Source: an uncultured Gemmatimonadota bacterium
GTDB taxonomy: Bacteria > Gemmatimonadota > Gemmatimonadetes > Gemmatimonadales > Gemmatimonadaceae
Reading direction: 5' to 3'
DNA: 42,841 bases
Assembly: GCA_946479015.1 (NCBI GenBank)
Contig: CAMLEQ010000003.1
Location: forward strand, 1-42,841
Both the position numbers and the translations under genes were made by a program. A model generated the notes under the pieces. The model searched no databases. It worked only from the letters and a program-made list of their open reading frames with translations, and had not been told where the DNA came from. Shown piece after piece: positions 1 to 8,069 of this stretch. Each line of letters opens with the position of its first letter. The stretch's first letter is position 1.

Positions 1-62
1 CAAGTTACCGGCGACGCGGCGCGCCGCGGGGGCGCGCCCGCCACCCTCCCCCCCGATCGCAC

Positions 63-1673
63 GTGCCTTACCGAATCCTCGTCACCGACGACATCGACGG
101 CGACGGCGTCGCCATTCTCACGGGCGAGCCGCAGTTCCAGGTGGATGAGCTTCCGACGCTTCCGCGCGAGGAGCTGCTCGCGCGCATCGCGAGCTACGAC
201 GCCATCGTCGGGCGGAGCGCCACGCGCATCTCCGCCGACCTCCTGCGCCACGCCGCGCGGCTGCGCGTGGTGGGGCGCGCCGGCGTGGGCGTGGACAACA
301 TCGCGCTCGATGTCGCCACCGAGCTCGGCATCGCGGTCATCAACGCGCCGGCCGGGAACACCGTGGCGGTGGCCGAGCTGTTCTTCGGCTCGCTCATCGC
401 GCTGCTCCGCCAGCTCCCGCGCGCCGCGACCTCGATGGCCGCCGGGCGGTGGGATCGCGCGGCACTGATGGGGACGGAGCTGAAGGGGAAGACGCTCGGC
501 ATCGTCGGGGTCGGGCGCATCGGCGGCGAGGTGGCGGCGCGGGCGCACGCGTTCGGCATGGAGGTGCTCGGCTACGACCCGTACGTGTCGGACGAGCGGT
601 TCCGCGCGCTCCGCGTGGGGCGCGCCGCCACGCTGGACGACGTGCTCGCGGCCGCCGACGTCCTCACGGTGCACACGCCGCTCACCGATGAGACGCGCGG
701 GATGATCGGGCGGCGCGAGCTGGCGCGGCTGCGCCCCGGCGCGGTGGTGGCCAACCTCGCGCGCGGCGGGATCGTGGACGAGGGGGCGCTCGTGGACGCG
801 CTGGCGTCGGGTCACCTGCGCGGCGCCACGGTGGATGCGTACGCGGCGGAGCCGCTCGCCGCCGACCACCCGCTGCGCTCCGCGCCCAACGTGCTCCTCA
901 CCCCGCACATCGGCGCCTCCACGGCGGAGGCGCAGCGCAACGTGGCGGTGGACGTCTGCGTCGCGGTGCGCGACGCGCTGCTCGAGGGGGAGCTGTCGCG
1001 CTCCGTGAACATCGACGCGGCCGGCGATGGGCGGTGGGCGGAGCTGCGCCCGGCGATGCTGGTGGCGCGCCGCGCCGCGGCGGTGGCGCGGGCGCTGCTC
1101 GCCACGCAGGGAGTGCGCGCGGTGCGGCGCCTCTCGCTGCGCTGCGGGCCGGAGCTCGCCGGCGGGAGCGCCGTCCTGCTCGCCGCCGCTACCGTCGGGG
1201 TGCTCGAGGGGGTGCTGGAGACGGAGCGGCTCAACCTCATCAACGCGCGCGCTCTCGCGGAGGCGCGGGGGATCGAGCTGGCCGTGCGCGAGTCCGCGCA
1301 GCTCGAGCACGCCAGCGCGCTCGAGGTCACCGTCGGCGGCGGCGTGCAGGAGGTGGCGGTGGCCGGGATCGCGCTCCCCGAGCGCCCGCCCCGGCTCACC
1401 CGCATCGGCGGCTTCCACGTGGACGTGATGCCGCGGCAGACGCTCGTGGTGCTCACCAATCACGACGTGCCCGGCGTGATCGGCCGCGTGGGCACGCTGC
1501 TCGGCGACGCGGGGATCAACATCGCGGAGTATCACCAGGCGCGCATGGCGCAGGGGGGCGAGGCGCTCGCCGCGATCTCGGTGGACGGCATCGTGGGCGA
1601 GGAGGTGCGTGCCGCGCTGCTCCGCCTCCCCGAGGTGCACTCCGCCACGGTCGTGAACTTCCGCGACGCGTGA
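63..1673 (+). CDS. serA: D-3-phosphoglycerate dehydrogenase
   Basis: It oxidises 3-phosphoglycerate to 3-phosphohydroxypyruvate with NAD+, the first step of the phosphorylated serine pathway, in the cytoplasm. At 536 aa it matches the long SerA type: a D-2-hydroxyacid dehydrogenase core, an intervening domain, and a C-terminal ACT domain from about residue 460 (motif DVPGVIGRVG). The Rossmann motif GIVGVGRIGG is at about 146-155. The catalytic Arg is in NLARGGIVDE (about residue 234) and the catalytic His in TPHIGAST (about 282). The start is GTG; no clear Shine-Dalgarno sequence precedes it. It is the first gene of an operon and overlaps the next gene by 4 bases. The ACT domain suggests allosteric feedback by serine, as known for the family. 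Confidence 0.96.
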   Translation: MPYRILVTDDIDGDGVAILTGEPQFQVDELPTLPREELLARIASYDAIVGRSATRISADLLRHAARLRVVGRAGVGVDNIALDVATELGIAVINAPAGNTVAVAELFFGSLIALLRQLPRAATSMAAGRWDRAALMGTELKGKTLGIVGVGRIGGEVAARAHAFGMEVLGYDPYVSDERFRALRVGRAATLDDVLAAADVLTVHTPLTDETRGMIGRRELARLRPGAVVANLARGGIVDEGALVDALASGHLRGATVDAYAAEPLAADHPLRSAPNVLLTPHIGASTAEAQRNVAVDVCVAVRDALLEGELSRSVNIDAAGDGRWAELRPAMLVARRAAAVARALLATQGVRAVRRLSLRCGPELAGGSAVLLAAATVGVLEGVLETERLNLINARALAEARGIELAVRESAQLEHASALEVTVGGGVQEVAVAGIALPERPPRLTRIGGFHVDVMPRQTLVVLTNHDVPGVIGRVGTLLGDAGINIAEYHQARMAQGGEALAAISVDGIVGEEVRAALLRLPEVHSATVVNFRDA

Positions 1674-3052
1674 CGGCGCCGCCACTCGCGATCTCCCGCG
1701 ACGAGAGCGTGCGCGAGGCGTACGCCAGCGACGCGTCGGGGCTGCGTCTCCTGCCGGACGCCGTGGCGCGCCCCACGTGCGAGGGAGAGGTGGTGGAGCT
1801 CCTCCGGCGCGCCGCCACCGATCGCGTGCCGGTCACCGCGGCCGGAGGGCAGACGAGCACCACCGGCGCATCGATCACCGATGGCGGCATCCTCCTCTCG
1901 CTGCGCGCGCTGGCCGCCGTGGGCGAGGTGGACGAGAGCGCGCGGACGGTGCGCGCGCAGGCGGGCGCGCTGGTGGCCGACGTGAAGCGCGCGGCCGCCG
2001 CGCACGGGCTCCTGTTCGCGCCCGATCCCACCAGCGAGGAGGAGGCGACGATCGGCGGCGCGGTGGCGTGCAACGCCTCGGGCGCGCGCAGCCTTCGCTA
2101 CGGCGCCACGCGCGCGCACGTGCGGGCGCTCCGGGTGGCCCTGGCGAGCGGCGAGGTGGTCGAGCTGCGCCGCCCGGGGCTGGAGAAGAACACGGTGGGC
2201 TACGCGCTGGCGCACGATCCGGTGGACTGGTTCATCGGGAGCGAGGGGACGCTCGGCGTGGTGCTGGAGACGGAGCTCTCGCTCCTCCCCCTCCCCGCGG
2301 CCGTGACCGGGCTCCTCATCCCCTTCGCCGGCGAGCCGGAGGCGCTCGCGTTCGTGGCCGCGGCGCGCGAGGCGCGCACGCTGGGCGCGCGCTGCCTGGA
2401 GTACTTCGACGACCACGCGCTGGCGATCGCGCGCGACGCTCGCGGCGGCGCCTGGGCGCCCGGAGCGCGAGCGCTCGTGTACGCCGAGTGTGCCGACGAC
2501 GCGGGCGATGTGCCCCCGCCGCTCGACGAGTGGCTCGCGCTCGCCGAGCGCCACCATGCCATCGCCGACGACGTGGCGGTGCTGGAGAGCGAGAGCGAGC
2601 TGCGCGACGCGCGGCGAGCGCGGCACGCCGTCCCCGCGACCATGAACGAGCGCGGCGCCGCGCGGCACCACGCCGGCGGACGGAAGGTGTCCACCGACTG
2701 GGCGGTCCCGTACCGACAGCTCGGGGCGATGGTGGCGCGCGCCCGCGCGCTCGTTCGCGAGGCGGGGCTGGAGCAGCCGGTGATCTACGGGCACGCGGGG
2801 AACGGGCACCCGCACCAGAACTTCATCGCCCGCGATGCCGGGGAGCTGTCGCGCATCGAGCGCGTGGTGGAGGAGACGCTGCGGCACGTGCTCTCCCTCG
2901 GGGGGACGGTGGCGGCGGAGCACGGGATCGGGAAGCTCAAGCGGCGGTGGCTGCCCATGCAGATGAGCCCCATGCAGATCGGCGCCATGCGCGCCATCAA
3001 GCGGGAGCTCGATCCGCTCGGCATCCTGGCGCCGGGGAACGTGCTCGCGTGA
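1670..3052 (+). CDS. FAD-linked oxidase of the GlcD / D-2-hydroxyglutarate dehydrogenase family
   Basis: A 460-aa flavoprotein oxidising a D-2-hydroxyacid. It has an N-terminal PCMH-type FAD-binding domain (PDPTSEEEATIGG near residue 120, GSEGTLG near 190) and a C-terminal FAD-oxidase domain (HAGNGHPHQNF near 375, AEHGIGK near 416). The GTG start is chosen because it overlaps the serA stop as GTGA, as at the other junctions here; a longer reading frame upstream lies inside serA. Position between serA and serB points to D-2-hydroxyglutarate dehydrogenase. SerA of several bacteria reduces 2-oxoglutarate to D-2-hydroxyglutarate, and a flavoprotein removes that product and helps drive serine synthesis. 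Glycolate or D-lactate oxidation is the alternative. The substrate is inferred from context only. Confidence 0.9.
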   Translation: MTAPPLAISRDESVREAYASDASGLRLLPDAVARPTCEGEVVELLRRAATDRVPVTAAGGQTSTTGASITDGGILLSLRALAAVGEVDESARTVRAQAGALVADVKRAAAAHGLLFAPDPTSEEEATIGGAVACNASGARSLRYGATRAHVRALRVALASGEVVELRRPGLEKNTVGYALAHDPVDWFIGSEGTLGVVLETELSLLPLPAAVTGLLIPFAGEPEALAFVAAAREARTLGARCLEYFDDHALAIARDARGGAWAPGARALVYAECADDAGDVPPPLDEWLALAERHHAIADDVAVLESESELRDARRARHAVPATMNERGAARHHAGGRKVSTDWAVPYRQLGAMVARARALVREAGLEQPVIYGHAGNGHPHQNFIARDAGELSRIERVVEETLRHVLSLGGTVAAEHGIGKLKRRWLPMQMSPMQIGAMRAIKRELDPLGILAPGNVLA

Positions 3053-3708
3053 GCGGCGCCGCGCATCCGAGGTGGGCGTCGGTGGTGCTGGACGTGGACT
3101 CCACGCTGACCAGCGTGGAGGGGATCGACTGGCTCGCCCGGCGGCGCGGCGCGGAGATGACCGACGCCGTGCGCGCGATGACAGACCGCGCGATGCGGGG
3201 CGAGATCCCGCTCGATTCCGTCTACGGCGAACGCCTCGCGCTCATCCGTCCCACCCGCGCCGATGTGGAGGCGCTGGCGCGCGCGTACGAGGCGCACGTC
3301 GCGCCCGGGGCACTGGAGACCATCGCGGCGCTCCGCGCCACGGGAGTGCGCGTGGTGCTGGTGAGCGGCGGGCTCCGCGAAGCGATCGCTCCCATGGCGC
3401 TCTCGCTCGGATTCACCGAAGATGCGCTGCATGCCGTGGACGTCCGGTTCGACGGGGATGGAGCGTACGCCGGCTTCGATACGACCTCGCCGCTCACCAC
3501 CCAGGACGGGAAGCCGCGCGTGGTGCGCGCGCTCGCCCTGCCGCGCCCCGTGCTCGCCGTCGGCGACGGGAGCACCGACGCGGCGATGCGCCCGGCGGTG
3601 GAGGCCTTCGCCGCCTTCGTCGGCTTCGTGCGCCGCGAGCCGGTGGTGCGCGCCGCCGATCTCGTGATCGACTCGTTCCACATGCTGCGCGAGGTAGTGC
3701 TCTCATGA
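3049..3708 (+). CDS. serB: HAD-family phosphatase, probable phosphoserine phosphatase
   Basis: A 219-aa haloacid-dehalogenase phosphatase, probably hydrolysing O-phosphoserine to serine. The catalytic DxDxT motif is DVDST at about residues 15-19. Motif II lies in VVLVSGG, and the Mg-binding GDGSTD is near residue 171. The cap insert after motif I resembles SerB. The gene starts at GTG, overlapping the preceding stop by 4 bases, and overlaps the next gene by 4 bases as ATGA. Together with serA upstream and an aminotransferase downstream it supplies the final step of serine synthesis. It lacks the N-terminal ACT domain of some SerB proteins, so this is the short form. Confidence 0.9.
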   Translation: MSGAAHPRWASVVLDVDSTLTSVEGIDWLARRRGAEMTDAVRAMTDRAMRGEIPLDSVYGERLALIRPTRADVEALARAYEAHVAPGALETIAALRATGVRVVLVSGGLREAIAPMALSLGFTEDALHAVDVRFDGDGAYAGFDTTSPLTTQDGKPRVVRALALPRPVLAVGDGSTDAAMRPAVEAFAAFVGFVRREPVVRAADLVIDSFHMLREVVLS

Positions 3709-4853
3709 TCCACCCCGCTCCGCCGTTCGGCACCTTCTTTCTCCCCGGTCCCACCGAGGTGCGCGCCGAGGTGCTCGCCGCGATGACGCGCCCGATGATC
3801 GCCCACCGCGGCGCGGCGTTCGAGGCGCTGTTCGCGCGCATCCAGGATCGGCTGCGCCCGGTGTTCCGCACCACGCGCCCCGTGGTCGTCTGCAGCGCGT
3901 CGGCCACCGCGCTCATGGAATGCGCGGTGCGCTGCGCGCCGCAGGGTCCGATCCTCTCGCTCGTGAACGGCGCTTTCTCCGAGCGCTTCGCGCGCATCGC
4001 CGAAGCGTGCGAGCGCGAGGTGGAGACGCTCGAGGTGCCGTGGGGCGCGGCGTTCGATCTCGACGACGTGGACCGACGCCTCGCCTCGCGGCGGTGGAGC
4101 GCCGTCACCGTGGCGCACTCGGAGACGTCGACCGGCGTGCTCACGGACGTGCGGGCGGTGGCCGCGCTCGCGCACCGTCACGGCGCGGTCGCGCTCGTGG
4201 ACAGCGTGAGCGCGCTCGCCGGCGCCCCCCTCGAGTTCGACGCGTGGGAGATGGACTTCGTGTTCACCGGCTCGCAGAAGGCGCTCGCGCTCCCGCCGGG
4301 GCTCGCGTTCGGCGTCGCCACGCCGGCCTTCGTGGAGCGCGCGCGGCAGGTGCGCGGGCGCGGGCGCTACCTGGACATCGTGGAGCTGGAGGAGTTCGCG
4401 CTCCGCGATCAGACGCCGGCCACGCCGGCGCTCTCGCTCTTCTACGCGCTCGACGTGCAGCTCGAGGCGATCGCGCGCGAGGGGATCGAGGCGCGCTGGC
4501 GGCGGCACGCGGAGATGGCGCGCGCCACGTGGGCGTGGGCCGACCGGTGCCGCGACCGGCTCGGCATCGACGTGGCCGTGCTCGCCCCCGAGGGCGCGCG
4601 CGCGCCGACGGTGAGCGCGATCACGCTCCCCTCGGGCGTGCGCGGCGGCGACGTGGCGTCCGCGGTGGCGGAGCGCGGCTTCGTGATCGGCGGCGGATAC
4701 GGGAAGCTCCGCGACGCCACGATTCGGATCGGACACATGGGGGATCATACGGTGGACGGAGTGGAGCGGTGCCTGGCGGTGGTGGAGGAGGTGCTCGCGG
4801 GGCGCGGCGTGCGGGACGCGGGGCGCGAGAGCGGAAAGGAGGTGGGGCGATGA
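3705..4853 (+). CDS. class V PLP aminotransferase, probable phosphoserine transaminase
   Basis: A 382-aa pyridoxal-phosphate enzyme of the serine-pyruvate/alanine-glyoxylate aminotransferase group. The N-terminal LPGPTEV and AHRG motifs are typical, and the PLP lysine is K192 in FTGSQKAL. In this operon the missing step between SerA and SerB is the amination of phosphohydroxypyruvate, so it most likely acts as SerC, although its sequence is of the alanine-glyoxylate type. Some bacteria and archaea are known to use such non-classical phosphoserine transaminases. The ATG start overlaps the previous stop as ATGA. A serine-glyoxylate or serine-pyruvate aminotransferase role remains possible. Confidence 0.9.
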   Translation: MIHPAPPFGTFFLPGPTEVRAEVLAAMTRPMIAHRGAAFEALFARIQDRLRPVFRTTRPVVVCSASATALMECAVRCAPQGPILSLVNGAFSERFARIAEACEREVETLEVPWGAAFDLDDVDRRLASRRWSAVTVAHSETSTGVLTDVRAVAALAHRHGAVALVDSVSALAGAPLEFDAWEMDFVFTGSQKALALPPGLAFGVATPAFVERARQVRGRGRYLDIVELEEFALRDQTPATPALSLFYALDVQLEAIAREGIEARWRRHAEMARATWAWADRCRDRLGIDVAVLAPEGARAPTVSAITLPSGVRGGDVASAVAERGFVIGGGYGKLRDATIRIGHMGDHTVDGVERCLAVVEEVLAGRGVRDAGRESGKEVGR

Positions 4854-6100
4854 GTCTCGGACGGATCGACGCGGTCCTGGTGGGGTTTGCTGCGCTCGCG
4901 GTGGCGGGGTGCGCGAGCGGAGGGCGCGGGACGGCACGTGGTGCGGCGCCATCGCATGACACGAGCGTGACGGCCAACAGGGAGGCGCGGGTGCCGACAG
5001 GGGACACGACGCGCGTGCGCGCGCGAGCGCTCGGCGTGGCACCGGGGATCTTCAGGACGGGCCCGTTGAACGCGATCACCGATGTCGCCGGCGTGCGGGT
5101 GGGGCAGACCACCATCATCGAGGGCGACTCGATCCGCACCGGGGTCACCGCCATCCTCCCGCACGGGGGTGACCTCTTTCACGACCGCGTTCCCGCCGCG
5201 ATCCACGTGGGGAACGCGTTCGGGAAGCTCGTGGGCGCCACGCAGGTCGAGGAGCTCGGCGAGCTCGAGACGCCCATCCTCCTCACCTGCACGCTGTGCG
5301 TGTGGCGCGCCGCCGATGCGATGGTCGCCTGGCTGCTCGAGCGGCCCGGTATGGAGGATGTACGGTCGATCAACCCGGTGGTCGGCGAGACGAACGATGG
5401 GACGCTGAACGACATCCGCTCACGTCCGGTGTCCGCGGAAGCCGTGCGTGCCGCGCTCGAGGGCGCGAAGGGTGGCGCGGTGGCCGAGGGCACCGTCGGC
5501 GCGGGGACGGGCACGATCGCCTTCGGGTGGAAGGGCGGGATCGGCACCGCGTCGCGCGTGCTCCCGGCATCGCTCGGCGGCTACACGGTGGGCGTGCTCG
5601 TGCAGACGAACTTCGGCGGCGTGCTCCAGGTGATGGGGGTGCCGGTGGGCAAGGCGCTCGGCCGCTACGCGTTCCAGCACGAGGTGGAGGGGGACCACGG
5701 CGACGGCTCGATCATGATCGTCGTGGCCACCGACGCGCCGCTGTCCGACCGCAACCTGAAGCGCCTGGCCGCGCGAGCCATGATGGGCCTCGCGCGCACC
5801 GGGGCATCGGGCTCCAACGGCTCCGGCGACTACGTGATCGCGTTCGCCACCGCCGAATCGGTGCGCCGGCACGTCGTGTCCGTGTCCTCCCCCACCGCGC
5901 CGGCGCCGCGCCAGGTGGCCGATCTGCCCAACGACGACATGTCCGGTCTCTTCGAGGCGGTGATCGAGTCGACCGAGGAGGCGATCTACGATTCGCTCTT
6001 CATGGCCACCACCGTCACGTCGCGCGGCCGCACCATCGAGGCGATCCCTCTCGACAGCGTGCGCGGCTTGCTGCGCGAGTACCGGGCTGGAGCGCGATGA
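4850..6100 (+). CDS. P1/S58-family peptidase (DmpA-like), lipoprotein
   Basis: A 416-aa N-terminal-nucleophile hydrolase of the DmpA (L-aminopeptidase/D-esterase) family. The first 21 residues form a lipoprotein signal with lipobox LAVAGC (Cys21), so the enzyme is probably anchored in the cell envelope. The family core starts at GPLNAITDVAGVRVGQ. The autoprocessing and nucleophile region is in TGASGSNGSGDYVIAF near residue 325. Family members self-cleave before a Ser to expose the catalytic residue. The ATG start overlaps the preceding stop by 4 bases, so it is co-transcribed with the serine genes. The functional link is not obvious; release of amino acids from periplasmic peptides is a guess. 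Confidence 0.92.
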   Translation: MSLGRIDAVLVGFAALAVAGCASGGRGTARGAAPSHDTSVTANREARVPTGDTTRVRARALGVAPGIFRTGPLNAITDVAGVRVGQTTIIEGDSIRTGVTAILPHGGDLFHDRVPAAIHVGNAFGKLVGATQVEELGELETPILLTCTLCVWRAADAMVAWLLERPGMEDVRSINPVVGETNDGTLNDIRSRPVSAEAVRAALEGAKGGAVAEGTVGAGTGTIAFGWKGGIGTASRVLPASLGGYTVGVLVQTNFGGVLQVMGVPVGKALGRYAFQHEVEGDHGDGSIMIVVATDAPLSDRNLKRLAARAMMGLARTGASGSNGSGDYVIAFATAESVRRHVVSVSSPTAPAPRQVADLPNDDMSGLFEAVIESTEEAIYDSLFMATTVTSRGRTIEAIPLDSVRGLLREYRAGAR

Positions 6101-6119
6101 GGGGGCGCCGCTGACCGAC

Positions 6120-8069
6120 GTGCCGTCGCTCCCCCGCCTCATCCGCTCGCTCGGGCGCACGCTGCGCGACACCGACGGCGCGAGCAGCCTGATGGAGCGG
6201 TTCGACGAGCTGACGAAGGTGCTGTCGTGCAAGGTGCACGACGAGCGCGTGGCCGCCGCGAACGGCGGCACGCGCGCCTTCCGCATCGCGCCCCCCGGCG
6301 CGGACGCCGAGATCGCGGCGGGGATCCGGCGCCGCTATGGGGAGCTCGTGGCCCGCGATCCCGCCCTGTTCCCCGAGCGCTTCGCCCGCTTCGCGCTCTC
6401 CGACGCGGCGCTCGCGCGCCTCGCCGCCGCGCTGGCGCCGGTGACGCTCGGCGATCGCGCCGATGACGTGCGCGGTCTCGCCTACGAGGAGCTGATCCGC
6501 GACACCTTCGAGAAGGGGGAGAACCAGCAGTTCTTCACGCCGCGCGCCATAGTCGAGTTCGCGGCGGAGCTGCTCGGCGCGCGCCTCGTTGGCACGGTGT
6601 GCGACCCGGCGTGCGGCACCGGCGGCTTTCTCCTCGGCGCGGCGCGGCACGCCACCGCGCAGGGGACGCGCGAGTCGCTGTGCCTGCTCGGCCTCGAGAT
6701 CGACGAGCGGCTGGCGTGGGCGGCGCGCATGAACCTCGACATGCACGGCGTGGAGCGGTTCGAGGTGCGCCACCTTCCCGGTGCCGGCGCGCTCGGCGCG
6801 GACCTCGCGCCGCTGCTCGGCACGGTGGACGTGGTGGTCACCAACCCGCCGTTCGGGAGCGACCTCTCCCACCCCGATGCGCTGGCGGCGTTCGAGCTGG
6901 GGCGGGGGCGGCCGTCGCGGAGGCGCGGCGTGCTCTTTCTGGAGCGCTGCCTCGACCTCGTGCGCCCCGGGGGCACCGTCGCGATCGTGCTCGACGACGG
7001 CGTGCTCAACGCGCCGTCCACCGCGGATGCCCGCCGCCACCTGCTGCGCGTGGCGCGCCCGCTCGCCATCGTGAGCCTCCCCGACACCGCGTTCATGCCT
7101 TACGCGACGGTGAAGGCATCGCTCCTGCTCCTCGAGAAGCGCGGCGGCGCGAGCGATGGCGATGTGGAACGCGCGACGTTCTTCGCCGAGGCGGCGGTGG
7201 TGGGACGCAAGAGCAACGGCGACCCCCTGCTGCGGCTCGATCCGGAGACGCGCCGGCTCGTCCCGGATTCGGATCTCCCCGTGATCCTCGAGCGCTGGCG
7301 CGCTCCCGCGCCGGACCCCGCGGACGACGAGCATGCGCGCGTGTTCCGCACGATCGTCCCCGTGGATGACCGGGCCTTCGCTCGTCACGGGCATCGCCTC
7401 GACCTCGCGTACCATCACCCCGCGCGCGGCAGGGCGGCGGCGGCGCTGGCATCATCGCCGCACCCGTTGCTCGCCGTGCGCGAACTGTGCGACGAGCGGA
7501 ACGAGAGCGCCGTCCCGGCCACCGCGATGCCGGACGAGGACGTGGCGTACATCGGCCTGGCGGCGATCGAGCCGCACACCGGCATGTGCACGCCCCAGCT
7601 CGTGAGCGCGGCCACGGTGCGCAGCGCGGCGAAGCGCTGCCAGCCGGGGGACATTCTCTTCGCGCGCCTGCGCCCGGAGCTGCGGAAGGCCGCGCTCGTG
7701 CCGGCGGGGATCGACGAGGGGTGGGCGTCGGCCGAGTGCCTCGTGCTCGCCCCGCGCGCGCCGGCGCGCGACGGGGCGGCGATGCTCCCCGAGCTGCTCG
7801 CGCTGCTCCTCCGCTCCGACCTGGCGTACGGCCAGATCGTGCACCTGGTGACCGGCATCGGGCGCCCGCGCATCAATCGCGCGGCGGTGATGGCGATCGA
7901 GCTGCCGGTGCCGCCGCTCGCCGAGCAGCGCGCACTCCTGGAGCGCCACGCGCGCGCGGAGGCGGAGGCGCGGGCGCTCCTCGCCGAGGGGGAACGCGCG
8001 CGAGCGGCGGCCGCGCGCACCGTGGAGCGCGCGGGGGCGGCGCTGCTGCGCGAGCTGCTCAGCCGTTAG
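6120..8069 (+). CDS. type I-like N6-adenine DNA methyltransferase fused to a specificity (TRD) domain
   Basis: A 649-aa protein joining an HsdM-like methylase to an HsdS-like half-specificity domain. The N-terminal helical region runs to about residue 140. SAM-binding motif I, DPACGTGGF, starts at residue 162, and catalytic motif IV, NPPF, at 242. From about residue 430 the sequence resembles a target-recognition domain: PGDILFARLRPELRKAAL, then TGIGRPRIN and PVPPLAEQRALL followed by a long Ala/Arg/Glu helix, as in HsdS. No HsdR or other nuclease is nearby. The GTG start lies 19 bases after the peptidase stop, so it may be the last gene of the serine operon. Its end overlaps the convergent mscS gene by 11 bases. 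It is probably an orphan, epigenetic-type methylase; a distant restriction partner cannot be excluded. Confidence 0.9.
   Translation: MPSLPRLIRSLGRTLRDTDGASSLMERFDELTKVLSCKVHDERVAAANGGTRAFRIAPPGADAEIAAGIRRRYGELVARDPALFPERFARFALSDAALARLAAALAPVTLGDRADDVRGLAYEELIRDTFEKGENQQFFTPRAIVEFAAELLGARLVGTVCDPACGTGGFLLGAARHATAQGTRESLCLLGLEIDERLAWAARMNLDMHGVERFEVRHLPGAGALGADLAPLLGTVDVVVTNPPFGSDLSHPDALAAFELGRGRPSRRRGVLFLERCLDLVRPGGTVAIVLDDGVLNAPSTADARRHLLRVARPLAIVSLPDTAFMPYATVKASLLLLEKRGGASDGDVERATFFAEAAVVGRKSNGDPLLRLDPETRRLVPDSDLPVILERWRAPAPDPADDEHARVFRTIVPVDDRAFARHGHRLDLAYHHPARGRAAAALASSPHPLLAVRELCDERNESAVPATAMPDEDVAYIGLAAIEPHTGMCTPQLVSAATVRSAAKRCQPGDILFARLRPELRKAALVPAGIDEGWASAECLVLAPRAPARDGAAMLPELLALLLRSDLAYGQIVHLVTGIGRPRINRAAVMAIELPVPPLAEQRALLERHARAEAEARALLAEGERARAAAARTVERAGAALLRELLSR

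Noticed and set aside
1034..1669. Long plus-strand open frame upstream of the flavoprotein start, inside serA
   Set aside because: It is Arg/Ala/Gly-rich shadow sequence in another frame of serA; the flavoprotein domain begins only after the GTG at 1670.
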